A stretch of DNA of 64,000 bases from Georgenia satyanarayanai (lineage in GTDB: Bacteria; Actinomycetota; Actinomycetes; Actinomycetales; Actinomycetaceae). Shown here in pieces: positions 57,799 to 64,000 of this stretch. The stretch is from assembly GCF_900116375.1 (NCBI RefSeq), contig NZ_UETB01000006.1:1-64000 (forward strand), in the 5' to 3' direction. The position numbers and the translations under genes were made by a program. How positions within the stretch are numbered: the stretch's first letter is position 1; the number at the start of each line of letters is the position of its first letter. The notes under the pieces are model-generated. The model was not told the origin of the DNA and did not search any database. It saw nothing but the letters and a program-made list of their open reading frames with translations.

Positions 57799-58173
57799 AT
57801 GGAACTCTCCGACGAGCAGTCAGCGCGAGTCGTCGCGATGGCCATGGAGCTGGCGCGACAGGGCGGGACGGCAGAGGTGCTCGAGCTGGTCGACCACGGC
57901 CTGCCCGTCGACGTCCAGGACTCCGAGGGCAACACGATGCTCATGCTCGCCGCGTACCACGGGCGGGCGGGCACGGTCCGGGCGCTCGCCGAGCGCGGCG
58001 CCGACGTCGACCTGCGCAACGCGCGCGACCAGTCCCCGATCGCCGGTGCCCTGTTCAAGGGCGAGGAGGAGGTCGTCACGGCGCTCCGCGAGGCGGGCGC
58101 GGACCTCGACGCCGGCACCCCGAGCGCCCGCGCCGCCGCGGAGATGTTCGGGCGCTCGCACCTCCTGGGCTAG
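57799..58173 (+). CDS. Ankyrin-repeat protein next to catalase
   Basis: The 124-residue protein consists of about three ankyrin repeats (EGNTMLMLAAYHGRAGTVRAL, then RDQSPIAGALFKGEEEVVTAL), each with the helix-turn-helix pattern. It has no signal peptide. In Pseudomonas an ankyrin protein (AnkB) is needed for full catalase activity, and this gene converges on katA, so a link to catalase is plausible. Confidence 0.88.
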   Translation: MELSDEQSARVVAMAMELARQGGTAEVLELVDHGLPVDVQDSEGNTMLMLAAYHGRAGTVRALAERGADVDLRNARDQSPIAGALFKGEEEVVTALREAGADLDAGTPSARAAAEMFGRSHLLG

Positions 58174-58180
58174 GAACGTC

Positions 58181-58219
58181 GCGAGGCCCGGGCGACCGTG
58201 AAGGTCGCCCGGGCCTCGC
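58181..58219. terminator. Bidirectional terminator between the ankyrin gene and katA
   Basis: A perfect 17-bp stem (58181-58197 with 58203-58219) has a GTGAA loop. It lies between two convergent genes. Confidence 0.9.
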
Positions 58220-58243
58220 CGCTGTCCGTCAGCCCGGTGAGGG

Positions 58244-59761
58244 TCAGGACTGGGTCAGCGCCGGCTCGTTGTTCGGGTTCGCCTCGAGCGAGTCGAGCGT
58301 CCCTGCCGCGAGCGCCTCGATCGCGCGGCGCACGCCCTCACCGTAGGCCGGGTCGGCCAGGGTGCAGTTCTGGATGTGCCGCTCGACGGTGGCCTCGGAC
58401 GCGCCGTCGATGGCGCGGGCCGTGTTGGCGAACAGCCGCTGCTGCTCCTCGGGGCTCATGAGCCGGAAGAGGTTGCCGGGCTGCTCGTAGTAGTTGTGGT
58501 CCTCCTCGCGGTAGTCGAAGCGGTGCGCGGTGCTGCCGACCGCCTGCGTGGGCTCGGCGTAGGAGGGGTCGGCCTGGTAGCGCCCGTAGCTGTTGGGGGT
58601 GTAGCTCGGGGTGCTGCCGTGGTTGCCGTCCACCCGGCCCTGACCGTCGCGGTGGTAGGTGTTGACCACCCTCGCAGCGCGGGGGTAGTTCACCGGGATC
58701 TGGTGGTGGTTGACGCCCAGGCGGTAGCGGGCGGCGTCGCCGTAGGAGAACAGGCGGCCCTGGAGCATGCGGTCGGGGGAGTAGCCGATGCCGGGGACGA
58801 CGTTGCCCGGGGTGAAGGCGGCCTGCTCGACGTCCTGGAAGTAGTTCTCCGGGTTGCGGTTGAGCTCGAACTCGCCGACCTCGATGAGCGGGTAGTCCTT
58901 CTTCGACCAGACCTTGGTGAGGTCGAAGGGGTGGAAGCGGTAGCTCTGCGCGTCCGCCTCGGGCATGACCTGGATGGAGAAGGTCCACTTCGGGTGGTCG
59001 CCGCGCTCGATGGCCTCGTAGAGGTCGCGCTGGGCCGACTCACGGTCCTCGGCGACCAGCTTGGCAGCCTCGGCGTCGGTGAGGTTCTTGATGCCCTGCT
59101 GGGTGCGGAAGTGGAACTTCACCCAGAAGCGCTCGTTCTGCGCGTTGATGAAGGAGTAGGTGTGCGAGCCGAAGCCGTGCATGTGGCGGTAGCCGTCGGG
59201 GATCCCGCGGTCCGACATGACGATGGTGACCTGGTGCAGGGCCTCGGGGAGGTTGGTCCAGAAGTCCCAGTTGTTCTCCGCCGAGCGCATGTTGGTGCGC
59301 GGGTCGCGCTTGACGGCGCGGTTGAGGTCGGGGAAGTGGTGCGGGTCGCGCAGGAAGAACACCGGGGTGTTGTTCCCGACCATGTCCCAGTTGCCCTCCT
59401 CGGTGAAGAAGCGCAGGGAGAAGCCGCGGATGTCGCGCTCGGCGTCGGCCGCACCGCGCTCACCGGCCACGGTGGAGAAGCGGGCGAACATCTCGGTCTG
59501 CTTGCCGACCTCGGAGAACAGGGCGGCGCGCGTGTACTTGGTGATGTCCTGCGTGACGGTGAAGGTGCCCCAGGCGCCGGAGCCCTTGGCGTGCATGCGC
59601 CGCTCGGGGATGACCTCACGGTCGAAGTGCGCGAGCTTCTCGAGGAACCAGACGTCCTGGAGGAGCATCGGGCCACGGGGGCCGGCGGTCACGGCGTTGT
59701 CGTTGTCCCAGATGGGGGCGCCGGCGGCAGTGGTGAGCGGCGGGTTGTTGTCCGCGGACAT
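58244..59761 (-). CDS. katA: Monofunctional heme catalase
   Basis: KatA splits hydrogen peroxide to water and oxygen. The 505-residue enzyme belongs to the small-subunit type. The catalytic His57 lies in [14 protein letters not shown], the distal Asn in [14 protein letters not shown], and the heme-ligating Tyr near 340 in [20 protein letters not shown] precedes the ATG. The fur gene lies 47 nt upstream on the same strand, so katA is probably the second gene of a fur-katA operon. Confidence 0.97.
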   Translation of the reverse strand: MSADNNPPLTTAAGAPIWDNDNAVTAGPRGPMLLQDVWFLEKLAHFDREVIPERRMHAKGSGAWGTFTVTQDITKYTRAALFSEVGKQTEMFARFSTVAGERGAADAERDIRGFSLRFFTEEGNWDMVGNNTPVFFLRDPHHFPDLNRAVKRDPRTNMRSAENNWDFWTNLPEALHQVTIVMSDRGIPDGYRHMHGFGSHTYSFINAQNERFWVKFHFRTQQGIKNLTDAEAAKLVAEDRESAQRDLYEAIERGDHPKWTFSIQVMPEADAQSYRFHPFDLTKVWSKKDYPLIEVGEFELNRNPENYFQDVEQAAFTPGNVVPGIGYSPDRMLQGRLFSYGDAARYRLGVNHHQIPVNYPRAARVVNTYHRDGQGRVDGNHGSTPSYTPNSYGRYQADPSYAEPTQAVGSTAHRFDYREEDHNYYEQPGNLFRLMSPEEQQRLFANTARAIDGASEATVERHIQNCTLADPAYGEGVRRAIEALAAGTLDSLEANPNNEPALTQS

Positions 59762-59808
59762 TCATTCTCCTTGTGTGCGTGCGTCGGCACGGCGTGCCGA
59801 CTCGGGTC

Positions 59809-60228
59809 TCAGGACTGGGTGCGACAGGCGGGGCAGGTGCCCCAGTAGACGACCTCGGCGGCGTCGATCGAGAAGCCGTGGTCGTCGCTCGCCGTGAGGC
59901 AGGGAGCATGACCGACGGCGCAGGGCACGTCGCCGATGTCGCCGCACGTCCGGCACACCACGTGGTGGTGGTTGTCCTCACGGAAGAGCTCGAAGCGGCC
60001 GGGGGACCCGTCCGGCTCGATCCTCCGCAGCAGACGCACGTCCGTCAGGGCGTGCAGGACGTCGTAGACCGCCTGGGTGGACACCGTCCCGAGACGCTCC
60101 TTGACGAGACGACGGATCTCCTCCGCCGTCGCGTGGGGGTGCGCCTCGACCTCCGCCAGGACCGCGAGACGCGGAGCGGTGACCCGGAGGTCGGCGGCGC
60201 GCAGCAGCTCGGCGTGGTCGGTGGGCAT
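59809..60228 (-). CDS. Fur-family peroxide-type regulator upstream of katA
   Basis: The 139-residue repressor has the winged helix (LRVTAPRLAVLAEVEAHPHATAEEI, STQAVYDVLHALTDV), the His-rich metal loop FREDNHHHVVCRTCGD and a second CxxC (CPACR), giving a structural zinc site. Its place in front of a catalase gene matches FurA/CatR/PerR regulators, which release DNA when oxidised by peroxide. The start follows a leaderless promoter covered by a palindrome. Confidence 0.9.
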   Translation of the reverse strand: MPTDHAELLRAADLRVTAPRLAVLAEVEAHPHATAEEIRRLVKERLGTVSTQAVYDVLHALTDVRLLRRIEPDGSPGRFELFREDNHHHVVCRTCGDIGDVPCAVGHAPCLTASDDHGFSIDAAEVVYWGTCPACRTQS

Positions 60229-60234
60229 GGGGCA

Positions 60235-60264
60235 ACACTAGGGCAGCAAACTGGAACTGTTCAA
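60235..60264 (-). promoter_or_regulatory. Promoter of fur-katA
   Basis: TAGTGT (60235-60240) ends 6 nt before the ATG, and TTGAAC (60259-60264) lies 18 nt further upstream, a good -35 match. The transcript would be leaderless. Confidence 0.6.
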
Positions 60265-60265
60265 G
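60251..60265 (-). promoter_or_regulatory. Candidate Fur-type operator overlapping the -35 box
   Basis: CTGGAACTGTTCAAG is an inverted repeat of 7 nt (6 of 7 matching) around a central base. It covers the -35 region of the fur-katA promoter, so the encoded repressor could bind there. Confidence 0.55.
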
Positions 60266-60343
60266 TATTGGGGTCCGTCCGGACGGGGAGCCGTGGCGTG
60301 GCGCCTGACCCGGCGCGCGGGCGGGCCGTGCCATCATCGGGCG

Positions 60344-60895
60344 ATGAGCACGAGCGGCGCCTTCCCCGAGGGGACCGAGCGGCCCTCGGTCATCGTGCGG
60401 CCCGCTCTGCCGTCGGACGCCCGGCGCATCTACGAGCTCGTCGCCCCGTACGCGGAGGAGCGCATCCTCATCGCCAAGGAGCTCATCAGCTACTTCGAGG
60501 CGATCCAGGAGTTCCTCGTCGCCGAGCTGCCGGGCGAGGACGGCAGCTGGCAGGTGGTGGGCTGCGGCGCACTCCACGTGATGTGGGACGACATCGCCGA
60601 GGTCCGCACGCTCGCCGTCGACCCCGACCACCACCGGCGCGGCGTGGGCTGGCACGTGCTGAGCGCGCTCATCGAGCGGGCGCGGGTGCTGGGCCTGCGG
60701 CGCGTCTTCTGCCTCACCTTCGAGGTCGAGTTCTTCCAGCGGATGGGCTTCGAGGTCATCGAGGGCACCCCGGTGGGCACCGACGTCTACGCGCAGATGC
60801 TGCGGTCCCACGACGACGGCATCGCCGAGTTCCTCGACCTCGCCCGGGTCAAGCCCAACACCCTGGGCAACTCCCGCATGCTCCTCGAGCTCTAG
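60344..60895 (+). CDS. Amino-acid N-acetyltransferase (N-acetylglutamate synthase type)
   Basis: The 183-residue GNAT protein resembles the short ArgA-type acetyltransferases of actinomycetes (Rv2747-like). It has LPSDARRIYELVAPYAEERILI, the acetyl-CoA loop VDPDHHRRGVGWHVL and the specific ending VFCLTFEVEFFQRMGFEVI. It probably makes N-acetylglutamate, the first step in arginine synthesis, although no arg genes are nearby. The 3' end overlaps the next gene tail-to-tail by 4 nt. Confidence 0.85.
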   Translation: MSTSGAFPEGTERPSVIVRPALPSDARRIYELVAPYAEERILIAKELISYFEAIQEFLVAELPGEDGSWQVVGCGALHVMWDDIAEVRTLAVDPDHHRRGVGWHVLSALIERARVLGLRRVFCLTFEVEFFQRMGFEVIEGTPVGTDVYAQMLRSHDDGIAEFLDLARVKPNTLGNSRMLLEL

Positions 60896-61533
60896 TCCTC
60901 GAGGACGACGACGAGGTCTGCCCGGTCCCGCACCGCGCGGACGAGGGTGGCGTTGGGCTCGTCGGTGCCCTCCGTCCACGCCGCCGCCGAGGCCGGGTCC
61001 ATGCCGTGCCGTTCGTGGCGCGCCCGCAGCCGGCGGCGCCGCTCCTCGTCGGGCAGCTCCAGGTACCAGACGGCGTCGAGGCACGAGCGGGCGGCGGGCC
61101 ACGCGCCGTCGTCGAGCAGGAGGTAGTTCCCCTCGGTGACGACGAGACCGGCCTGCGGGGGGACGGCGACGGCCGCGGCCACCGGCTCGTCCAGGTCGCG
61201 GTCGAAGTCCGGGGCGTAGACGGTGCCCGCCTCGACGTCGCGCAGCCGGCGCAGCAGGTGGGCGTAGCCGGCGGCGTCGAAGGTGTCCGGTGCTCCCTTG
61301 CGGCCGCGACGGCCCAGCGCGCGGAGGACGGCGTTGCTCAGGTGGAACCCGTCCATCGGCACGAGCACCGCCCGGGGCGAGAGCGCGGCCACCAGGCCGG
61401 CGGCCAGCGTCGACTTCCCGGCTCCCGGCGGCCCGGCGAGCCCGAGGAGGCGCCGCGGGGCGCCGTCGCCGAGCACTGCGCGGGCCCGGTCGACGAGCTC
61501 GGGCAGCGAGGCGTGCAGCGTCGGCGGGGCCAC
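60892..61533 (-). CDS. Nucleoside/nucleotide kinase family P-loop protein
   Basis: The 213-residue product has a P-loop GPPGAGKST near 35-43, VPMDGFHLSN and the family stretch GAPDTFDAAGY, typical of the YfdH/pantothenate kinase-like group of uridine kinase relatives. The substrate is unknown. GTG start, 3 nt after the stop of the small membrane protein gene, so the two are co-transcribed. Confidence 0.82.
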   Translation of the reverse strand: MAPPTLHASLPELVDRARAVLGDGAPRRLLGLAGPPGAGKSTLAAGLVAALSPRAVLVPMDGFHLSNAVLRALGRRGRKGAPDTFDAAGYAHLLRRLRDVEAGTVYAPDFDRDLDEPVAAAVAVPPQAGLVVTEGNYLLLDDGAWPAARSCLDAVWYLELPDEERRRRLRARHERHGMDPASAAAWTEGTDEPNATLVRAVRDRADLVVVLED

Positions 61534-61536
61534 GGC

Positions 61537-61989
61537 TCAGTGCTCGCGGGGCAGGCGCCGGCGCAGGACGAGGACGACGACGGCGAGCTGGGCGGTCACC
61601 GCGCCCAGCGCGAGGAAGAGCACGGTGCGGGCGGGGTCGGCCAGCGCCCAGCCGACCGCCGCGCCCACGCTCCACACGAGGGTGGCCCGCACGACCCGGC
61701 GCAGCCGTGCCCGGGTCGCCCCGACGACGTCCGCGAGCGGGCGGCCGACGAGGGCCCCGCGCAGCCCGAGGGCGGCGACGGCAGCGCCCACGAGGGCGAG
61801 GAGCTGCCCGCCGCCGAGGATGGTGAGGGTCGGACCGGCGAGGAGCGGGTCGGAGCCGCTGAGCGCGAGGATCGCCGCGGCGACGACGGCCAGGCCGAGG
61901 CAGGCGGCACCGCAGCCGACGACGGCGTCACGCAGGGCACGGACGGTGCGTGCCAGCCGGACGTCCGGCGGGACCGAGAGGCTCTCCAC
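61537..61989 (-). CDS. Small membrane protein of unknown function
   Basis: The 150-residue product has four membrane helices (about 25-45, 52-75, 105-122, 125-143) and a basic loop ATRARLRRVVRA. I recognise no family. It starts with GTG at leaderless distance from TAGGGT and precedes the kinase gene by 3 nt. Confidence 0.7.
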   Translation of the reverse strand: MESLSVPPDVRLARTVRALRDAVVGCGAACLGLAVVAAAILALSGSDPLLAGPTLTILGGGQLLALVGAAVAALGLRGALVGRPLADVVGATRARLRRVVRATLVWSVGAAVGWALADPARTVLFLALGAVTAQLAVVVLVLRRRLPREH

Positions 61990-61995
61990 CCCGGC

Positions 61996-62001
61996 ACCCT
62001 A
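61996..62001 (-). promoter_or_regulatory. -10 hexamer TAGGGT, leaderless start of the small membrane protein gene
   Basis: On the minus strand it ends 6 nt before the GTG at 61989. Confidence 0.55.
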
Positions 62002-62122
62002 CGTCGCTCCCCGCGAGTCCCGAGAGTCGTGCCGGCCCGCCGGTCCCTCCGGTCGTGCGAGCCGCCGTCGGCGACGGCTGCGGGAACGCCCCGCCCGGCG
62101 CGCGGGGCACCGCGCACGCTCG

Positions 62123-62128
62123 TAGCCT
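62123..62128 (+). promoter_or_regulatory. -10 hexamer TAGCCT, leaderless start of the lipoprotein gene
   Basis: It ends 6 nt before the ATG at 62135. Confidence 0.55.
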
Positions 62129-62134
62129 CGTGGC

Positions 62135-62626
62135 ATGAGACGCCGCGCCTCCGCACTGTCAGCCGTGCTCCTCCTTGCCCTCGCCGCGGGCTGTGGCACC
62201 AACGACGAGGAGTCCCAGGAGAGGCCGACCGACGCCGAGGAGCGAGACGCCGAGCAGGTGGCCACGTGCGAGGCCTTCTACGAGGGGACCGGGACGCCGC
62301 TCGCCGAGCGCGCCGAGGCGGCTCGTGTGGCCCTCGACTCCGGCCAGGTGACCGACGCCGCGACGTACACCGAGATCAACGCGCTCGAGCAGCGGCTGCG
62401 GGAGCTCACCCGCGACGCGCACCCCGAGACGGTGCCCGTCCTCGCCGAGATCGCCGCCCCCTTCACGGCAGCCGTCGCCGCGGTCAACGAGGCGCGCGAG
62501 CAGGAGGTGCCGGAGGGTGAGGAGCCGGCCTTCCCCGACCTCACCACGATCGACGTCACGGAGGGGGCCGCGGCGCAGGAGACGTTCGCCGAGATGTGCT
62601 CCGACGCCGGGTACGAGGCCCCGTAG
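62135..62626 (+). CDS. Lipoprotein of unknown function
   Basis: The 163-residue product has a lipoprotein signal ending LAAGC (Cys20) and an acidic, mostly helical mature part with two further cysteines (ATCEAF and AEMCSDAGY) that may form a disulfide. No family is recognised. It converges on mutY, with a single base between the stop codons. Confidence 0.75.
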   Translation: MRRRASALSAVLLLALAAGCGTNDEESQERPTDAEERDAEQVATCEAFYEGTGTPLAERAEAARVALDSGQVTDAATYTEINALEQRLRELTRDAHPETVPVLAEIAAPFTAAVAAVNEAREQEVPEGEEPAFPDLTTIDVTEGAAAQETFAEMCSDAGYEAP

Positions 62627-62627
62627 C

Positions 62628-63515
62628 TCAGCCGGGCAGCGTCCAGCGACCGGGGGACGGTTCCGTCACCAGACCGTCCGCCAGGAGCGAGGCCAGGGCC
62701 CGGTCCGGCTGCGCGACGTCGGCCGCGCCCTCGCGCAGCGGGGCGAGCAGCTCCTCGGTACCCAGCGTGCGGCCGTCGGGCAGCTCCCGGAGCCGGGCCA
62801 TGACGCGGCCCCGCGCCTGCCGGTCCGTCCCGTGCCACGCCTGCCGGCGTCGTGCGTGGGTGGCCGGCGGGGCGCCGGCCCGCCGCCAGCGGCACCGCTC
62901 CACGAGCGGGCAGGCGGTGCACCGCGGGGCGCGCGCGGTGCACACGAGCGCCCCGAGCTCCATGACGCCCTCGTTCCAGCGCACGGAGGTGGCGGCGTCC
63001 GCGGGCAGCAGGTCCGCCGCCCCCACCCGCTCCCCGGCGGTGAGACCCGGTGGCGGCAGCGCCCGGCCCGCCACCACGCGGCCGAGGACGCGGCGCACGT
63101 TCGTGTCCAGGACGAGCGCGCGGCCGCCGTGGGCGAAGCTGACGACGGCGGCGGCCGTGTAGGCGCCGACACCCGGCAGGCTGAGCAGCTCCTCCTCCGT
63201 TCGCGGCACCGCCCCGTCGAAGCGCGCGACGAGCTGCTCGGCGCACTCGCGCAGTCGCAGCGCGCGGCGCGGGTAGCCCAGCCGGTCCCAGGCGCGCAGC
63301 ACGTCCGCCGGTGCGGCCGCGGCGAGGTCGGCGGGCTCGGGCCACCGCCCCATCCACGCCTCCCAGGCCGGAGCGACGCGTGCCACCGGGGTCTGCTGGG
63401 ACATCACCTCGCTGACGAGCACGCCCCACGGCGTCGTGCCGGGGCGTCGCCACGGGAGGTCGCGGGCGTGGGCGGTGTACCAGTCGGCCACCGTCGCGTG
63501 GAGGTCGGTGAGCAT
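62628..63515 (-). CDS. mutY: A/G-specific adenine glycosylase MutY
   Basis: MutY removes adenine mispaired with 8-oxoguanine. The 295-residue product has the catalytic Glu36 in SEVMSQQT, the helix-hairpin-helix LPGVGAYTA near 120, the catalytic Asp in VLDTNVRRV near 141 and a 4Fe-4S cluster in CTARAPRCTACPLVERC. The C-terminal MutT-like domain seen in E. coli is much reduced, as in many actinomycetes. Confidence 0.93.
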   Translation of the reverse strand: MLTDLHATVADWYTAHARDLPWRRPGTTPWGVLVSEVMSQQTPVARVAPAWEAWMGRWPEPADLAAAAPADVLRAWDRLGYPRRALRLRECAEQLVARFDGAVPRTEEELLSLPGVGAYTAAAVVSFAHGGRALVLDTNVRRVLGRVVAGRALPPPGLTAGERVGAADLLPADAATSVRWNEGVMELGALVCTARAPRCTACPLVERCRWRRAGAPPATHARRRQAWHGTDRQARGRVMARLRELPDGRTLGTEELLAPLREGAADVAQPDRALASLLADGLVTEPSPGRWTLPG

Positions 63516-63571
63516 CGCGACCAGTGTGCCCCGTCCCGGCGTGCCGTCCGCACCGCGCGCCCGGACGTGCC

Positions 63572-63577
63572 TACCGT
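63572..63577 (+). promoter_or_regulatory. -10 hexamer TACCGT, leaderless start of the last gene
   Basis: It ends 6 nt before the GTG at 63584. Confidence 0.5.
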
Positions 63578-63583
63578 CGGGGT

Positions 63584-64000
63584 GTGAGCTCGAGCCCGGA
63601 CCCGACGCGGCGGCCGGCACGGCCCTCGGCCGCCGTCTACCGGCGCCGCCGTGTCGTGGCGCTGCTCCTCCTGCTCCTCGTCGTGGCCGGCGTCGTGTGG
63701 GGCGTCACCACCCTGCTGGGCGGCCGCGACGCGGCGGCCGACGCCCCGCCCGAGCCCGCCGCCGCGGAGGAGGTCGCGACGCCGTCACCGCCGCCCTCGC
63801 CCGGGCACGTGGCGGTCTGCGCCGCCGAGGACGTCACGGCCGAGGTCGTGGTGGAGCCGGCCGGCACCGGTGTGAGCGTCGAGATGAGCATGCGGAACAC
63901 CGGCGAGGTGCCCTGCCTCGTCGACGTGGGGCCCGGCACGCTCGTGGCGGAGGTCGGCTCCGGGACGGACGCCGTGTGGTCCTCGGCGCACTGCGCGGGT
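63584..64000 (+). CDS. Membrane-anchored extracellular protein (3' truncated by the window)
   Basis: The first 139 codons are present. A basic N terminus is followed by one membrane helix (about 24-44), an Ala/Pro/Glu linker and the start of an extracellular beta domain (CAAEDVTAEVVVEP, MSMRNTGEVPC) that loosely resembles DUF4232-type domains, though this is uncertain. It begins with GTG and is divergent from mutY. Confidence 0.7.
   Translation, partial: MSSSPDPTRRPARPSAAVYRRRRVVALLLLLLVVAGVVWGVTTLLGGRDAAADAPPEPAAAEEVATPSPPPSPGHVAVCAAEDVTAEVVVEPAGTGVSVEMSMRNTGEVPCLVDVGPGTLVAEVGSGTDAVWSSAHCAG

Noticed and set aside
62618-62690. tRNA-like sequence (GTAGCTCAGCCGGG)
   Set aside because: The D-arm resemblance is fortuitous. 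It spans the stops of the lipoprotein and mutY genes, and no acceptor stem or T-loop with GGTTCRA can be formed at the right distances.

Overview
The window is chromosomal DNA of a high-GC actinomycete, most likely order Micrococcales. The evidence is very GC-rich codon use with many GTG starts, a GlnR-type orphan regulator, a maleylpyruvate-isomerase-like protein of a mycothiol-dependent family, DUF2516 and DUF3180 proteins, and a long block whose gene order (ppa, dacB, zincin, tilS, hpt, ftsH, folE, folP, folB-folK, DUF3180, DUF2520-panC, panD, lysS) matches that of Mycobacterium tuberculosis and relatives. No phage, plasmid, insertion sequence, rRNA, tRNA or CRISPR array was seen. The genus cannot be fixed from sequence reading alone.

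Layout. 1-3.5 kb: phosphate importer pstS(partial)-pstC-pstA-pstB, ended by a perfect 15-bp hairpin. 3.5-9.9 kb: a lipoprotein, glnR, a nitrobindin-like heme protein with a YgfZ-type folate protein, a FUSC membrane protein, DUF2516, dtd and a macrodomain protein. 10-16.3 kb: stress genes (clpC, a cold-shock protein, CsbD) and a sigma factor separated from a membrane-anchored partner by a NUDIX gene. 16.4-26.5 kb: central carbon metabolism, with pyruvate phosphate dikinase, the methylcitrate cycle (prpD-prpB-prpC) and a large FAD/Fe-S dehydrogenase that could supply pyruvate. 26.6-31.5 kb: a RAMA-domain protein, a lipase-like hydrolase and metY-metX for methionine. 31.5-32.3 kb: a 774-bp divergent intergenic region with a metY leader peptide and an inverted array of 16-bp repeats. 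32.3-51.7 kb: the conserved cell wall, tRNA, purine, protease, folate, pantothenate and lysyl-tRNA synthetase block. 51.7-64 kb: envelope proteins, an acyl-CoA dehydrogenase, a peroxide module (ankyrin protein, katA, fur), acetyltransferase, kinase, mutY and a truncated last gene.

Two non-coding themes stand out. First, at least fifteen genes have a TAnnnT -10 hexamer 6-8 nt before the start codon and little room for a ribosome binding site, the signature of leaderless transcription. The same signature precedes three tiny upstream reading frames in front of metY, the NlpC/P60 gene and ftsH. Second, intergenic DNA carries two inverted-repeat (foldback) elements sharing a GCAGCTGGTG core, and the AACAACTCAGCGCTCG array near 32 kb. 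The metY leader peptide (Met and Cys codons) and the repeat array are the best candidates for undescribed biology. Protein fusions of note are DUF2520-PanC and FolB-FolK.
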